NCBI GenBank assembly: GCA_921293015.1 | Contig: OV121088.1 | Location: 34,075,645 to 34,139,644 of the forward strand | Length of the DNA stretch: 64,000 nucleotides | Reading direction: 5' to 3' | Source: Phorcus lineatus | Taxonomy: Eukaryota > Mollusca > Gastropoda > Trochida > Trochidae | Shown: positions 12,469 to 41,877 of the stretch, piece after piece | Numbering within the stretch: position 1 is the stretch's first letter | How the letters are laid out: each line of letters opens with the position of its first letter | The notes under the pieces: generated by a model | Seen by the model: the letters and a program-made list of their open reading frames with translations, nothing else | The model's database searches: none | What the model was told of the DNA's origin: nothing | Made by a program: the position numbers and the translations under genes

Positions 12469-13050
12469 CATGCCATCCTAACAAACACTTGTCATACTTG
12501 ATTCATACATGATTGTCTCCAGAATGCACAACTTTAATCAACTATATGGAAAGAACGCGGCAACATCCGTTAGAATGATCCTATGATCAACCTGCTCCAT
12601 CGGTGTATTTGATTCCGAAGAGCTCCTTCCAAATATTAGGAAGCTAATGAACTTTGTGGATTCAAATACGCTGATGGACAAGATGATGCAGATCATGTAT
12701 AAACAGTTTAAAGGTCTTTTTTAACATGTCTTTTCTTAATTATATAAACAAGTCAGGTGTTTTATTTTCAGTTTTGTTTTCAAATGAGTTGTTAAATGTC
12801 GCAATATTGCTGTTGACCGTGCTTCAATGGTGTTCGCCGGATGATGCTTCAAACAAGTGTGGTCACCTAATTTCATAAAAGACTATAGCATACCCGCTAT
12901 TCTTGACTAATACCAGGGGGGAAAATCGACATGCCTAAATAACTAAAATGATATGTTTGACTGATTCAAGACTAGATCAAAATATTACGTATTGTATAAA
13001 TGTCACGTTAATGATTATTAGTTATCTCAATTTACAACAAGAATTCCCTT
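12469..13050. other. 3' flank of the twelve-cysteine gene, nothing else seen
   Basis: No exon or repeat recognised. A clear AATAAA close to the stop codon was not found. Confidence 0.4.
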
Positions 13051-13052
13051 AC

Positions 13053-13148
13053 GTAGCCGTGGGGATAGCGCAATGGTAAGCGCGTTCGGTTTGGGATCAA
13101 GAGTTCCCAGGTTCTAATCCCCCCTGGCGCTCGGCAACTTCACCTCAC
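13053..13148 (+). mobile_element. Internally deleted tRNA-derived SINE (head joined to tail)
   Basis: The tRNA-like head has an A-box-like 'tagcgcaatggtaag' and a B-box-like 'ggttctaatcc', followed by 'cctggcgctcggcaac' and then directly by the 'cttcacctcac' tail. The central body present in the other copies is missing. It is in the opposite orientation to the copies at 7630 and 37469. Confidence 0.65.
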
Positions 13149-13598
13149 GTAACCCAAAGCCTTTCTGAACAGACATTGATTCAACAGCTGAGCTGTCAAA
13201 GAAAAGTTTTTGACTCGAATATTGAATTTAAAACTAATGTCGAAGCAAAGATAATCATGGATCAGTGCAAGAAGGTTTCTTCCCCCGAACTTATATATCT
13301 ACCATATGTCTGTCACAGACATAATGTATTCCGCCATAGTGTTTCGCACTTTTGATAATATCTTGGAACGTTCTTGGCAAGATAAGTTAGGGCACTGCAA
13401 ATGATAATTGGCTTTGTTTGAAATCTCCTACACATATAGAATTTATAATTAATAACATTGTAATGATGACACGATAATGAAGACTTACATTGTGATGAAA
13501 TTTCACGATATATTTGGCTTGGTAGTTCTCAGGGGATTAGGTAGCTTTGGGGATATGAATATGCAGTTGTAGCAGGATGGTTAGCAAGATGACGGTCT

Positions 13599-13864
13599 CG
13601 CTCCTTACTAGTACCCTGATCTCTTTCGGGCTAAATCCCTCGTATGACTGGCAGATTAATATTCGTGGCTATGCTCACCTGTTATTTTTGAGGCCAATGA
13701 AATATCGTAAATTTAGGAGCTTTAAGCTACTAGCTTGAATTCAACGGATTTTTCCATCCGAGTTGTCCCGCTGTTGCTGAATGCGCGTATTCCGATTAGC
13801 TGGTTAGATAGCTAGCGATACGAGGGTTTTGACTTCAAAGAGATCAGGGTATATGGAAGGAGCG
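13599..13864. mobile_element. Inverted-repeat element (MITE-like), ~266 bp
   Basis: The ends are inverted copies about 45 bp long. The left end has 'cgctcctt...taccctgatctctt...tccctcgtat' and the right end 'atacgaggg...aaagagatcagggta...aaggagcg'. No open frame; no target-site duplication was established. Confidence 0.65.
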
Positions 13865-15480
13865 GATTCATGAACGCTGATTTAGCAGGATGCAGGATGA
13901 CATGGAAATTGGAAGGAAAATTTCCATCTTTGATTGCAGATCTGACGACAGCTGATCCTGTTAGATTGGCATATTTGATCCTTAGAGCTCCTTCAATATT
14001 CTAATAAAGGTCAGGCCAAGTGCCTCGTATCGTAGCAAAATATCAGATAAAATAACTCGCATTTAAGGATAGCTGCACTCACATGACGACATGTCAATTG
14101 AGTTTGCTTCAAGCTCGAAAAACGTTTTTCGGCATTTAAATTTCTAATTGAGTTGATAGCCAAAAGTGTTACTTATTTTACTACCGTTTTGAAATAATCG
14201 GGACTATGTTTAAAAGATACAGTACTGTTTGTTCGCTTCATAGGTCACAAAACAAATTTTATGTCCGCTTCATAAATCAGTGAGACTTGTGAATGGGTTT
14301 CGATCAAGATCGAGAGTTGATATCTCTATATTGTCACTGAACTGCAGATCATTTTCAGTAACAGTCAATGCTTCTCGATAAAATGAAACAATTAGTAACG
14401 TTTGATGTACCGCTACGTAGAGTGTGTCTAGTTAAAGGATCAGCAGCAGGTTTTTTAGGTAAAGAAATGGATTTATTAAAAAAGACAATAAATATTGCCA
14501 AATGCAAGGAAAACCTATCAATCAATCAAATGTAGAAGTTCTCAAGCGAAAGTTATATGTCCGGTTGAGCTTTGCGAATTCTTTTTCAAACCTTTTAAGA
14601 GTATGAAGCGTCCAGACTCGGGTTGAATGATGAGGGGTTTGACATAAACGTTGGACGAAATAGAATTTAGAAAGAGGTGGTCCTGCCCCTTTAAAATATA
14701 TCAACACATTTTCAATAAATGTGCATATGTATTTACTATTTTCATCATGGAAGTAAGCATAAAAAACGAGAAAAGGAATAAATCACTTGTTAATATTTCA
14801 TTTAATTATCAAGAATAAAGTTAAATGTTCATTACAAAATATGAGCTTCCCATCCGACTTCAAGATAGCTCTTATCTCCTCAGTTCTATTTGAAAATTTC
14901 TACATTTACATTTACACTTAACCAAAGGGTAGAACAGGTAGATTGACAATGTATATTCACAGACAGGTGGTATACTTACTAAAATACACAATCTATAAAG
15001 CATACTCACAAGGGTCAAATAAACCACCCTGAACATCAATATTGGGGACAAATGAAACATGATTGATGTGTATATAAAATAATACAGTTGGTGACGTGTG
15101 CATGGTAACATCTACGGTAACATACACATGACGCTTATAACACAATTTAATAGTCAAGTATACAAATGGCATATACAATTTCAAAGTTATGCTTACGAAT
15201 TTAGAAAGCATTAGACACTATTCCAGTTCGTAAATAAAGTTTTCCAAACTTATCCCCATCTTACCACTGTTTATAAGCCCTTTAATAACTCCAGGCTAAA
15301 CAAACTTAGAGGAAGTACTTAGATTATTACTTAAATGTATTTAGTGACAAAATTTAAACATTCAAATTCAATTTAACACGATGAAAAGATCATATGCAAA
15401 GTCAACTCTCCATTTTTTAAAGCTTTGGATAAGAAGTATCTTCAAGTATATGTTTACCACACACTTTTGTTTCAGACGTT
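13865..15480. other. Gene-free stretch
   Basis: No exon recognised. The open frames at 14522-14707 and 14872-15211 (minus) are AT-biased, mutually overlapping and without family signature. Confidence 0.4.
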
Positions 15481-15610
15481 TGTCCAATCGTGAAAGCGAC
15501 TCAAAGACAATCTAGTTAAAACTAGATGTATTGATCCGTCAATACGGACTTCGGGACATATTATATTACAGCTAGTTTTAACTAGATTTTCTCGAAAAAG
15601 ATTGGACGAT
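15481..15610. mobile_element. Small inverted-repeat element
   Basis: The left arm 'gtccaatc...aatctagttaaaactag' is mirrored by the right arm 'ctagttttaactagatt...gattggac'. It could fold into a long hairpin of about 130 nt. No coding capacity. Confidence 0.6.
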
Positions 15611-15900
15611 GAAGCGTTCATAAAAGGTTACTTAATATCAACACAAACATGACAACATCATTTCATTTACATCATGTAATCATGGATAAGTCGGACCACC
15701 GATTGTGATAAGGACTAGAAAGACTAGAAAACAATACTGTTGGTATAATGACTAGTAGCATTACTACCTTATGCGAGCGTAACTAGTGAATTGTTTGTTA
15801 GGAGATCCTTATGCTGGTACAAGCGGTAGAACGAATGTAGCTGTATTGAAGTACCAATATGCTTAGGGTGATCTTGTTAGTCATTTACCATATTTCGATA

Positions 15901-16040
15901 ATAGAGAATACTAAACGCTGTCCCGTCTAATTAGATTTGTAAATGCATGGTTTGGTATATAACGAGCGAGAGCGAGTTAAATACCTTTACCATAAACGAT
16001 TTTCATGAAAATCTTATTAAACGGAACTGAGTTTAATATT
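15901..16040 (+). mobile_element. Inverted-repeat element (MITE family 2), copy 1
   Basis: It matches the reverse complement of 42700-42865 along its whole length: 'agagaatactaaacg', 'gtcccgt(t/c)taat', a central 'acgagcgagagcgagtt' and a terminal 'attaaacgg(g/a)actgagt'. The inverted outer blocks (gtcccgtttaat / attaaacgggac) suggest a non-autonomous element. Confidence 0.65.
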
Positions 16041-16492
16041 TGACTTATTACTCGCAGAATTATATCAAGTACAAAGCATGAAAATCGCCGAGATTACCGC
16101 TGATGCCGCGCTGCTTACACTGTGACTTCGTACTTAAATATTGTGATGTCATGTGACTTCAGGCAGCACCCAGGCAGCACGGCCACTTTCATATGTCGTG
16201 AATACAAAAAAACTAAAGACTTTTAAAATAGGCGGAAGGGCTCTCAGATCCGCCAGGGTCGACAGACCTTTCAAACGGCTTCTTTGTTTGTCTCAAATTG
16301 AGAGACGTAAAAAACGAGCTCTTAGTTGGCTCATATTTATACACCTTACTAACGATCCCAAATTGGGCAACACTTGCTTTCTGACTAAGAGATGTATAGC
16401 TGTACATGTCCTTTGAAGGACGATCATAGCATAGAGACTATGACAAATGGCAAACTGGCAATGCAAGACTTGTTGAATGTGAAGTAAACCAT

Positions 16493-34754
<18,262 letters not shown>

Positions 34755-34764
34755 GTGTGCCCAT

Positions 34765-37468
34765 TTAGCTTGATCTCACGTCTCTCACACACGTACACTC
34801 ATAGACACATCCTTCGGTTCCTTGCTTCCCAGCATGATGTTGTTCAGAACCAATGGATATACGTTACATAGGAAAGTGAGCTGGTTTGTCGCAGGTAGAC
34901 AAACTGGTTGTCACTGTTGAATGTCGTCAAAGGCTTGTCTTTGTCTCTCTCCAAGTCGTCCTGGCGACACAGGGAACTATGATAACCGTTGTTTGTGTCT
35001 GTTCTGATAAGGTGCGAACAGTCCGAGCTTTACAAAAGTTGTACACATTGAAGATCACTTTTACAGTAAATCGCCATAACGCCAGCAGTACAGCCCTCGT
35101 CACAGCAAAATCAGTTTTCACCGCAGATCAGTTCATATGAGATAATACACTGATTTTCTCTTTGAGTTCTCTTATAAAACCATGCGGTGTGCGCCACCAG
35201 ATGTTTGGCGTCTGTCCTTCACTGAACCGGTGTCGGTGTCATCTGAGACAGTGATGAAGTCAGACCGTCACACGGAGTCTCATACTGTCATGATGATATC
35301 CAATCGTGTCTCCTGCTGTCCTCGGAAAACAGTATTTACATACTTCATTGATCTGTTGTAAATAGAGCATGTCTCAAACGTTTGTCTTCCTCTGCTTACA
35401 TCTTCTCAAAACAATGGACAGCATAAATTAGTAATTTCTAGGCAGTATATTTTACGCTCTGTTTAAATTTAAATTGTAGCTCTATACAACCGGTTTGCTC
35501 GGTTTCCTTTGAATGTCTATTCGTTTCCAGATGGCCATGATGGTTATAATGAGTCACATGTCTTGTTTGAATGTAGTTGTGAATTTGACTATACACATAT
35601 TACATTTGTTAACTGATATGTGTTTACAACTAACGCTTTTGTGATATGCTGTATGTTGTACACTTGTATTGGTCTATATATCATTGTGTTAGTGTTTACA
35701 AGCGAGAGCAAAAGCTGGCTGGTTGCTAAGACTAGTGTTGGTTTCCATGCTGGTTGCCACTGACTCGCGGTATATCGATCCGAAACAGATGTTCATTCTA
35801 CGGCATCGCATTATCAGCAGGGCGTTCCATGATTATTTGTTCACTATATTTTTACGATTAGTTGACCAGATAAATGGTGGTTACCAAGCTACTAGTATAA
35901 TTTGTCAAAGAAACGTGATTGGTTAATTTTGTATATAAATGAGCAAAATATTAGCATGTCATTTATAGAATATATTGCTTGATAGCAGCTTTGGCTCTAT
36001 CAGAAGCGGTGATCACATTTTGTATTTTAATCATGCTTATTGGATAGAATAATATCCTGAATTGTTATGATGTACCGTATCATCCAAATGTAGTCAACGT
36101 AACAAATTAATGATCATCTTTGTAATGCAATGACGAATATCTAACTGAGTATTTTTGTAAAATTTATAGTCCTCAAATTTTTGCATCAAATTGATATGGT
36201 CGCCTTTGACAATACAAATCATTCTAAAACGATCCCTATATTGGTGAGTGCTGATTGGCTGATGTCATCACTCCATTCTTTTTAATATTTTCTGTACAAT
36301 CATTTTTTAGTTATTTCAATCACATAAACGTACTCTCAGTGCCCAGGACGACACGAAGGGGCGAAAGCGAGAATTGTACAAAGTAAATGTTATACAAATA
36401 AAGAAAGACCGGGCATACGCCGTATCAAATCTTTTCCGTGCTATCAAATAGTAAGTTTTTCTCAATAAAGTACATTGGCGAAAGGTATAAATTAAACATA
36501 CCCATGCAAATATATAGAGAGTGATTATCAAAAACAATTTTATTAACTTAAACATCAACTGTTACAAATAGACAAAAATTGCTTTATCTGCTCCAATTAA
36601 ATTCAGCCAGATATCCTGTAATTCTGTTCCTTAGAGGTATTCTATATCCCTTTGAGCATAGTTCTTTTAAAAAACTTTAAGTTAATTGTTTAACAGTTTC
36701 TGTATTCATTAGCCAACCCACATTCTTAACGGTTTGAATGGAAAAACGTTAAGTGAAATTTTATCAAAATACATATGCAGTATACATATAATATTTCGTA
36801 ACATATCTGAAAATGATAAAACTGGTGATCAATTTTGACAATTTCGCAATGAATTATATTTCGAAACACAGGTTGTATCCATAACGACACGAGAAAGCTA
36901 TCAGTTGTTTCCCAAATGCATCTGGTTGGCATGGGGACGTTATGAAACTGGGGATAAAAGCATATTTATAGATAAAACGATGGCAACATTTGGGAACAGG
37001 CTATACTTTGTGTTTATAAAAACCAGTTTGATGTCAACAGAATAAAACATATAAACGCTAACACAAGTGAATACATAAACAAATTATGATTGCTACACAA
37101 CTCTAGAGTTTTTTCCTTCGCGGGTGATTTTCTGCTGATATTTTGAATTCATTTCATATGTCATCGTGCATCTTTATCAGATACAGAGAGTCAAGATTTA
37201 AATCCCCATTTTCTTTGGAAAAGGCAGTGTTTACAGGACTTAACATGCTGAAGATCAGTAGCGATGCACCAATTTGGTAACGGCAGTTAGTTTTATTTCT
37301 CTTCAGAAACTCTTTATTCGTATAGCGATCGTAGTATTGACAATGCGTTGTCAACGTAAATATGTCATCAGCAGTTCCGCCTTAATCTCTATAGAGGGAA
37401 AAGGTCGGGGTTTCCAACAAATTGTATAAAATAATGCATCAGTTCATCAAGCTTACATAACGTTTATA
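34765..37468. other. Upstream region of ANKRD55, no gene seen
   Basis: The first few hundred bases (to about 35400) are less AT-rich than the surroundings and probably include the promoter and 5' UTR. No unambiguous TATA box or RFX X-box was identified. The overlapping plus and minus frames at 34886-35140 are mirror shadows with no domain. Confidence 0.35.
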
Positions 37469-37742
37469 GTGAGGTGAGGTGAGGTGATACGAGGTTTAAC
37501 TCCTCTTTCAAGAGTATTTCACTTATATCGCGGCTACTTGCAGGGAGAAATCCCGCAACACTATTGTGGCTATGCATTGCGGTGAAACCTGCGAGCATCG
37601 GTTGGATCTAGCGAACCATGGGTGGTAGGCCTACTGCCCTGAAGTTTGGGTTTGCATTGCACCCAAACCCGACTGCGTGTAGAACAGTTCTCTACTGCAG
37701 ACAAAGTTGCCGAGCCCCTGGCGGGATTCGAACCACTGACAC
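37469..37742 (-). mobile_element. tRNA-derived SINE, minus orientation
   Basis: A GTGAGGTGAGGTGAGGTGA tail at the left is followed by the body blocks 'caagagtatttcacttatat', 'cctgcgagcatcgg' and 'ggatctagcgaaccat'. The right end carries 'cctggcgggattcgaacc', whose complement is a perfect B box GGTTCGAATCC. The A-box end of the head is missing. Confidence 0.75.
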
Positions 37743-38528
37743 TTTAAAGATAAAAGTTCATGTATACTTTATTGCTTACTTTGAAATTAGATATATTTAA
37801 TATTTTTGCACTATGGTAGGCAATAGTATTGTATCTGTTTTCTCCCGAAGCGCTCATAAAATTTACATGTCTAGGCGGATTTCCGAAAAAAATACTGTTA
37901 CCTGTGCAGGTGATACATGCTTGAGGCCGTCGGAGCTCATTAACTGAATATATGCATCAATATCAACAATAACGAAACTATCCTTTATAACTGATTATTG
38001 TCTATATTTTTAGTTTTCGTACAGAAAGTTCGGTAATACACACAGTTTTAAATACATGAAATAATACCTGTTCAAATCTCTTTGAAAATATAAATTATCC
38101 TTGGTAAAAAAAGTATGGACATGTTTGAGTTGTTTCGTATACTGTATCGAAGATTTTGATATTATTATAAGAGTTAAAAGGTTTCAAGTGAAGCAATGAA
38201 TTCCCGAAAACGCATTAAAGTAATAAATTCCCTCCTCGAACAAATAGCCATTACGTTTATTATTTCTAAGGATTTCGTTGTCAAATCTAATTGGCTGTTA
38301 AGGGAAGAATTACATATTTGAATTGGGTAATTGTCTTAACTGGCAGATGCAAAATGTTTATATCTAATGTAATGTTCGTGTCTGGGGAAGATGTGGCACA
38401 GAGTTTGTTGTTGGGATTAAATATGTCAAACTTTAAGAATGGTGTTATTATATCGAAAACTAATGGTTGTATCTGAAAATTTCCATTTTAATGCTTATCA
38501 GTTCAGTATAGTGAGAGAAAAAAAGCAG

Positions 38529-38610
38529 CTTAAAGTTGTGAGTTGTGATCGAAAACCGGACAAAGACGCGCGTCAATTTCGGAAACTTATAGCGTTAAGC
38601 ATTACACATA
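38529..38610. mobile_element. Partial copy of MITE family 1
   Basis: It contains 'gatcgaaaaccggacaaag' followed by 'cgcgcgtcaat', matching the interior of 33955-34431 and 39756-40165. The inverted ends are not preserved. Confidence 0.5.
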
Positions 38611-39755
38611 AGTAGTATATAAGCAACCTCGTAACATTTATATTGCCTTTAGTAGACAATTATTGAAAATAAGTAAATATCATAACCATGGCTTGAACTT
38701 TCCGCAGGACACATGGTACATTGGTTACTAATTAAGCGACATACACAATTTTGAAAAATACTCTGTGTCACTTGAAGGTTGTAACCCATATTCCCTTTAA
38801 TAGGGCCACTGAAATCCTAATCTACATTATACATTGTCAATGGTCAAAACATTATGTTCACGATATTTTCACATATATAAACATTGGGGTTCTTTTAAAG
38901 ACAGAATATTCTTTCAAAGTGTGAGAACTGCGATATCCATTAAGTGGCCAAGATGTCACAACTTAAAATTCCTCATTTGTAAGATTAGGGATAAGTGCAT
39001 AGAATATATGTTCTTTAGGGCGTACATTGTATGTCGTAGCTAAACTAACATGGAAAGTTTTTTTGGGGCGGACTAACTGCTATAGGAAATAGCTTACCGG
39101 GCTGCTGATAGGGTCTAGTGCAATCTCATTAAAATTAAATCTAAATGCTCAAATACATTGCGCGTGTAGATCTATAATCTTCGTAACATAGTGCAGCAAT
39201 ATGAGATTTTATTTGAGTGAGATTGGGGCCTAGTGCAGCTCAGTATTTCGTTGATATAAGTACAAATGTGCACGTATTTAGATTCTAAGGTGGATTCAGA
39301 AAGGTCAGAAGGATTTAATGCAACGTTACACAAAAATTTATATTAATTAATATTTTGCATACAGCCTGAAAAATGTATAGACAGCCGCTATTGTTGATAC
39401 AACAGAAATGCTTATTATGTGCATACGAACTAGATAAACTTACAGATATAAACTTCATATGAACAATTCAACCTTTGCCCCCCGTTATAAGAGATTATTG
39501 AATATTCAAAAGCTGATCATATTCCTTTTTCAATCGTTTTCAACAATCAACATTTCCTATTCATGAAAAACCGACAAATAAAATTTGTAGCATTCCATCG
39601 GCCGCCTTAAATTCCTGAAGTTACAGTGTAATATGCATTTCAGTACATCATTAGAAATAACCTGAGTTCGATAATGCGTGATATAGTGCCTTTAAGATAC
39701 TTGGTTTGTTTAGGAAATATATATCATTCGTTATCAGTTATCATATGACAAGTTC

Positions 39756-40165
39756 TTAAAGAGCCACTCCGTGAGTTGATGGAGTTTTATAGCTTATTGG
39801 TTTTCTTATACAGTGACAATATGAAGATTAACGTCACAATAATGATCGAAAACCGGACGGGGGCGCCCGTCAAATAGTCAAACGTTATTTTGAAGACTTT
39901 TCTAAAACAGGCAGGAGAGCAGTTAAGAGTTGATAGCGTTTGTTAGGTTATATAACTAGTATCCATGTATATTTTACGTGATATTTACACCTCTGTGCAT
40001 TTATAAGGCTGTTTTTAGATTTTCATAGAAAACCAGACTTTGTCATATATATGTCTTTTGGACATGAAAAGTTAAGATTTTTTAATTTGATATCACCACA
40101 TACGACATTTAGGTTCGTGTCAAAGGTAAATAATATGTTATGAATATCACGGAGTGGCTCTTTAA
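39756..40165. mobile_element. TTAA-flanked inverted-repeat element (MITE family 1), complete copy
   Basis: Perfect 19-bp ends TTAAAGAGCCACTCCGTGA and TCACGGAGTGGCTCTTTAA, 410 bp in all. A TTAA at each outer edge fits a TTAA target-site duplication (piggyBac-like behaviour); the remaining end sequence, AGAGCC, is unlike the usual CCC start, so the superfamily is uncertain. Confidence 0.85.
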
Positions 40166-41724
40166 TGCTGCCATATAGTATCAATCAAGGCAGATAGAAT
40201 CAGCAGATTTACAAAAAAATGGTATAAACTTGCTATTGTGGCGGAAATCGGATAGTGTAGTCGAGTTTGGAAATTAATATAACGAACATTCATAATGAAT
40301 TAGACGTTAGAATTCTGGCACTGCACGGATCAATTAATAAGCTAATTTTTGATTTCATTGAAAACTTTGAATTGTAGGTTTCAAGTTCAATAAGCAATTT
40401 TTTCTCATAACTTTTGAGGGTGCCAATATAAAAAAGTGATATATTTTTTATTGTGTTTTGTAATGGGTGCAAAAATAATAAATAGTATTTATCTCTCGCC
40501 ATCAAGTGTCTACTGTATGTAGTTTAATGGCGGGAAAGGTCAGTTGGTTAGCTGGTGGTATAGTCGATTCTTGCGATGTTGCCCGACTCGACCCGAAAAA
40601 GAATTTGGACTATTGCAGATACTAAGATCCCAAAAATAACAATATTACATTACGTTAAGTTATGAATGCATGAGATACATTTATCTTATGTAGGAATTTC
40701 ATATATTTCGGCACGTACCAAACACCAAATATAATGCTTATTGTAATGATATCACGGAATGTTACTTTTCGACAGAGAAATTAACAAAACAGATTTTCCT
40801 TTGATAATCTTACTGTTACGATATCGTTGTACGTGGCACGTTTTCCCCAAGACCGGGCGATTACATAATACCACCCTCTTCCAACTGCGTTGTGTCTGAG
40901 AGAGAGTTCGTCTCTCCAAGCCAGTGTCAGATTCCAGCAGCACGTGACAAAAACATGTTATTAGATGCTCAGGGCTTGTGTGTGACTAAGATCAACATTG
41001 ACACAGCCTGTTGACAAAGACATCCCGGTCTGTAATTGTCTCCTAATAAAAAAATCTTTCAAAAGACCCTTTTTCCAAACAAAACGATTGTTGAGTTAAG
41101 AGTTAAATCAGTATTTGTTACACATTGCTTGATGAGTATCATCTGGAAGCAAACTTAACGCGATGAAGTAAAACTGGTCGCCCACTGCGTGATAATCCCA
41201 GCTCAGCATCAAACAGCGAATTTGTTGACTTAACGCAAAACCAGTTTCAGCCTAGCACGTGCTGAAGTTAGCACATGGTTACGGTGACCTCTCCAGCACG
41301 CTGGGTCACGGCGTATTTGGCAGGCGCGCCTTGGCGAAGAACGGGGGAAATTAGTGAAGGCAATGTTTGAATGCTTGATGTAGGGTGCGGGGATCGCACC
41401 TTGATGGAAGACAACTTTTCAATTTAATCACTCGTGCTTTAAAAAATCCACATCCTGAATACACGTAAAGCTAAACCGCCAACGCTTTTCACTAGAAATT
41501 AAGATGATAGCACAAGTTTAAACTTGTTACATCACGACTATTGTCACTGAATTGATTTTTAAAATTCATTTTAAGCTCATTGTTTTTGAGTGAATCATGA
41601 CTTTCCATACCTACAGAATCCCCCCCAACCTACCAGGAAGCCTCAAAGACATCCCACATTACATGAATTAAGGAATTCATGACAAAACAAATTATAATTA
41701 TGAAAGTATATACTTGTTAAAGCT
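40166..41724. other. Gene-free stretch 3' of the minus-strand CBM14-LamG gene
   Basis: Short frames at 40290-40505 and 40752-40943 have no recognisable signature. No repeat identified. Confidence 0.4.
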
Positions 41725-41730
41725 TTTATT
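41725..41730 (-). terminator. Polyadenylation signal AATAAA for the minus-strand CBM14-LamG gene
   Basis: TTTATT on the plus strand, about 150 nt downstream of the stop codon at 41878-41880. Confidence 0.45.
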
Positions 41731-41877
41731 TCCATTGATAAGTAGGACATACATGTATAGAACTGAAACACGAAACAACACAAACATAAATGGAGAATAT
41801 GTTCAATAAACAATGTAAAGATTCAAAAGAAAAAGCTCAATACACAATGTTTACAATGGCGTCGAGGCCCTCGCAGG

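Noticed and set aside
13056-13125. tRNA gene candidate
   Set aside because: A and B boxes are present, but the stems pair poorly and the sequence continues into the SINE tail, so it is a tRNA-derived SINE head.
34886-35140. Mirror frames on both strands upstream of ANKRD55
   Set aside because: Two antiparallel frames over the same bases with no domain; more likely promoter or 5' UTR sequence.
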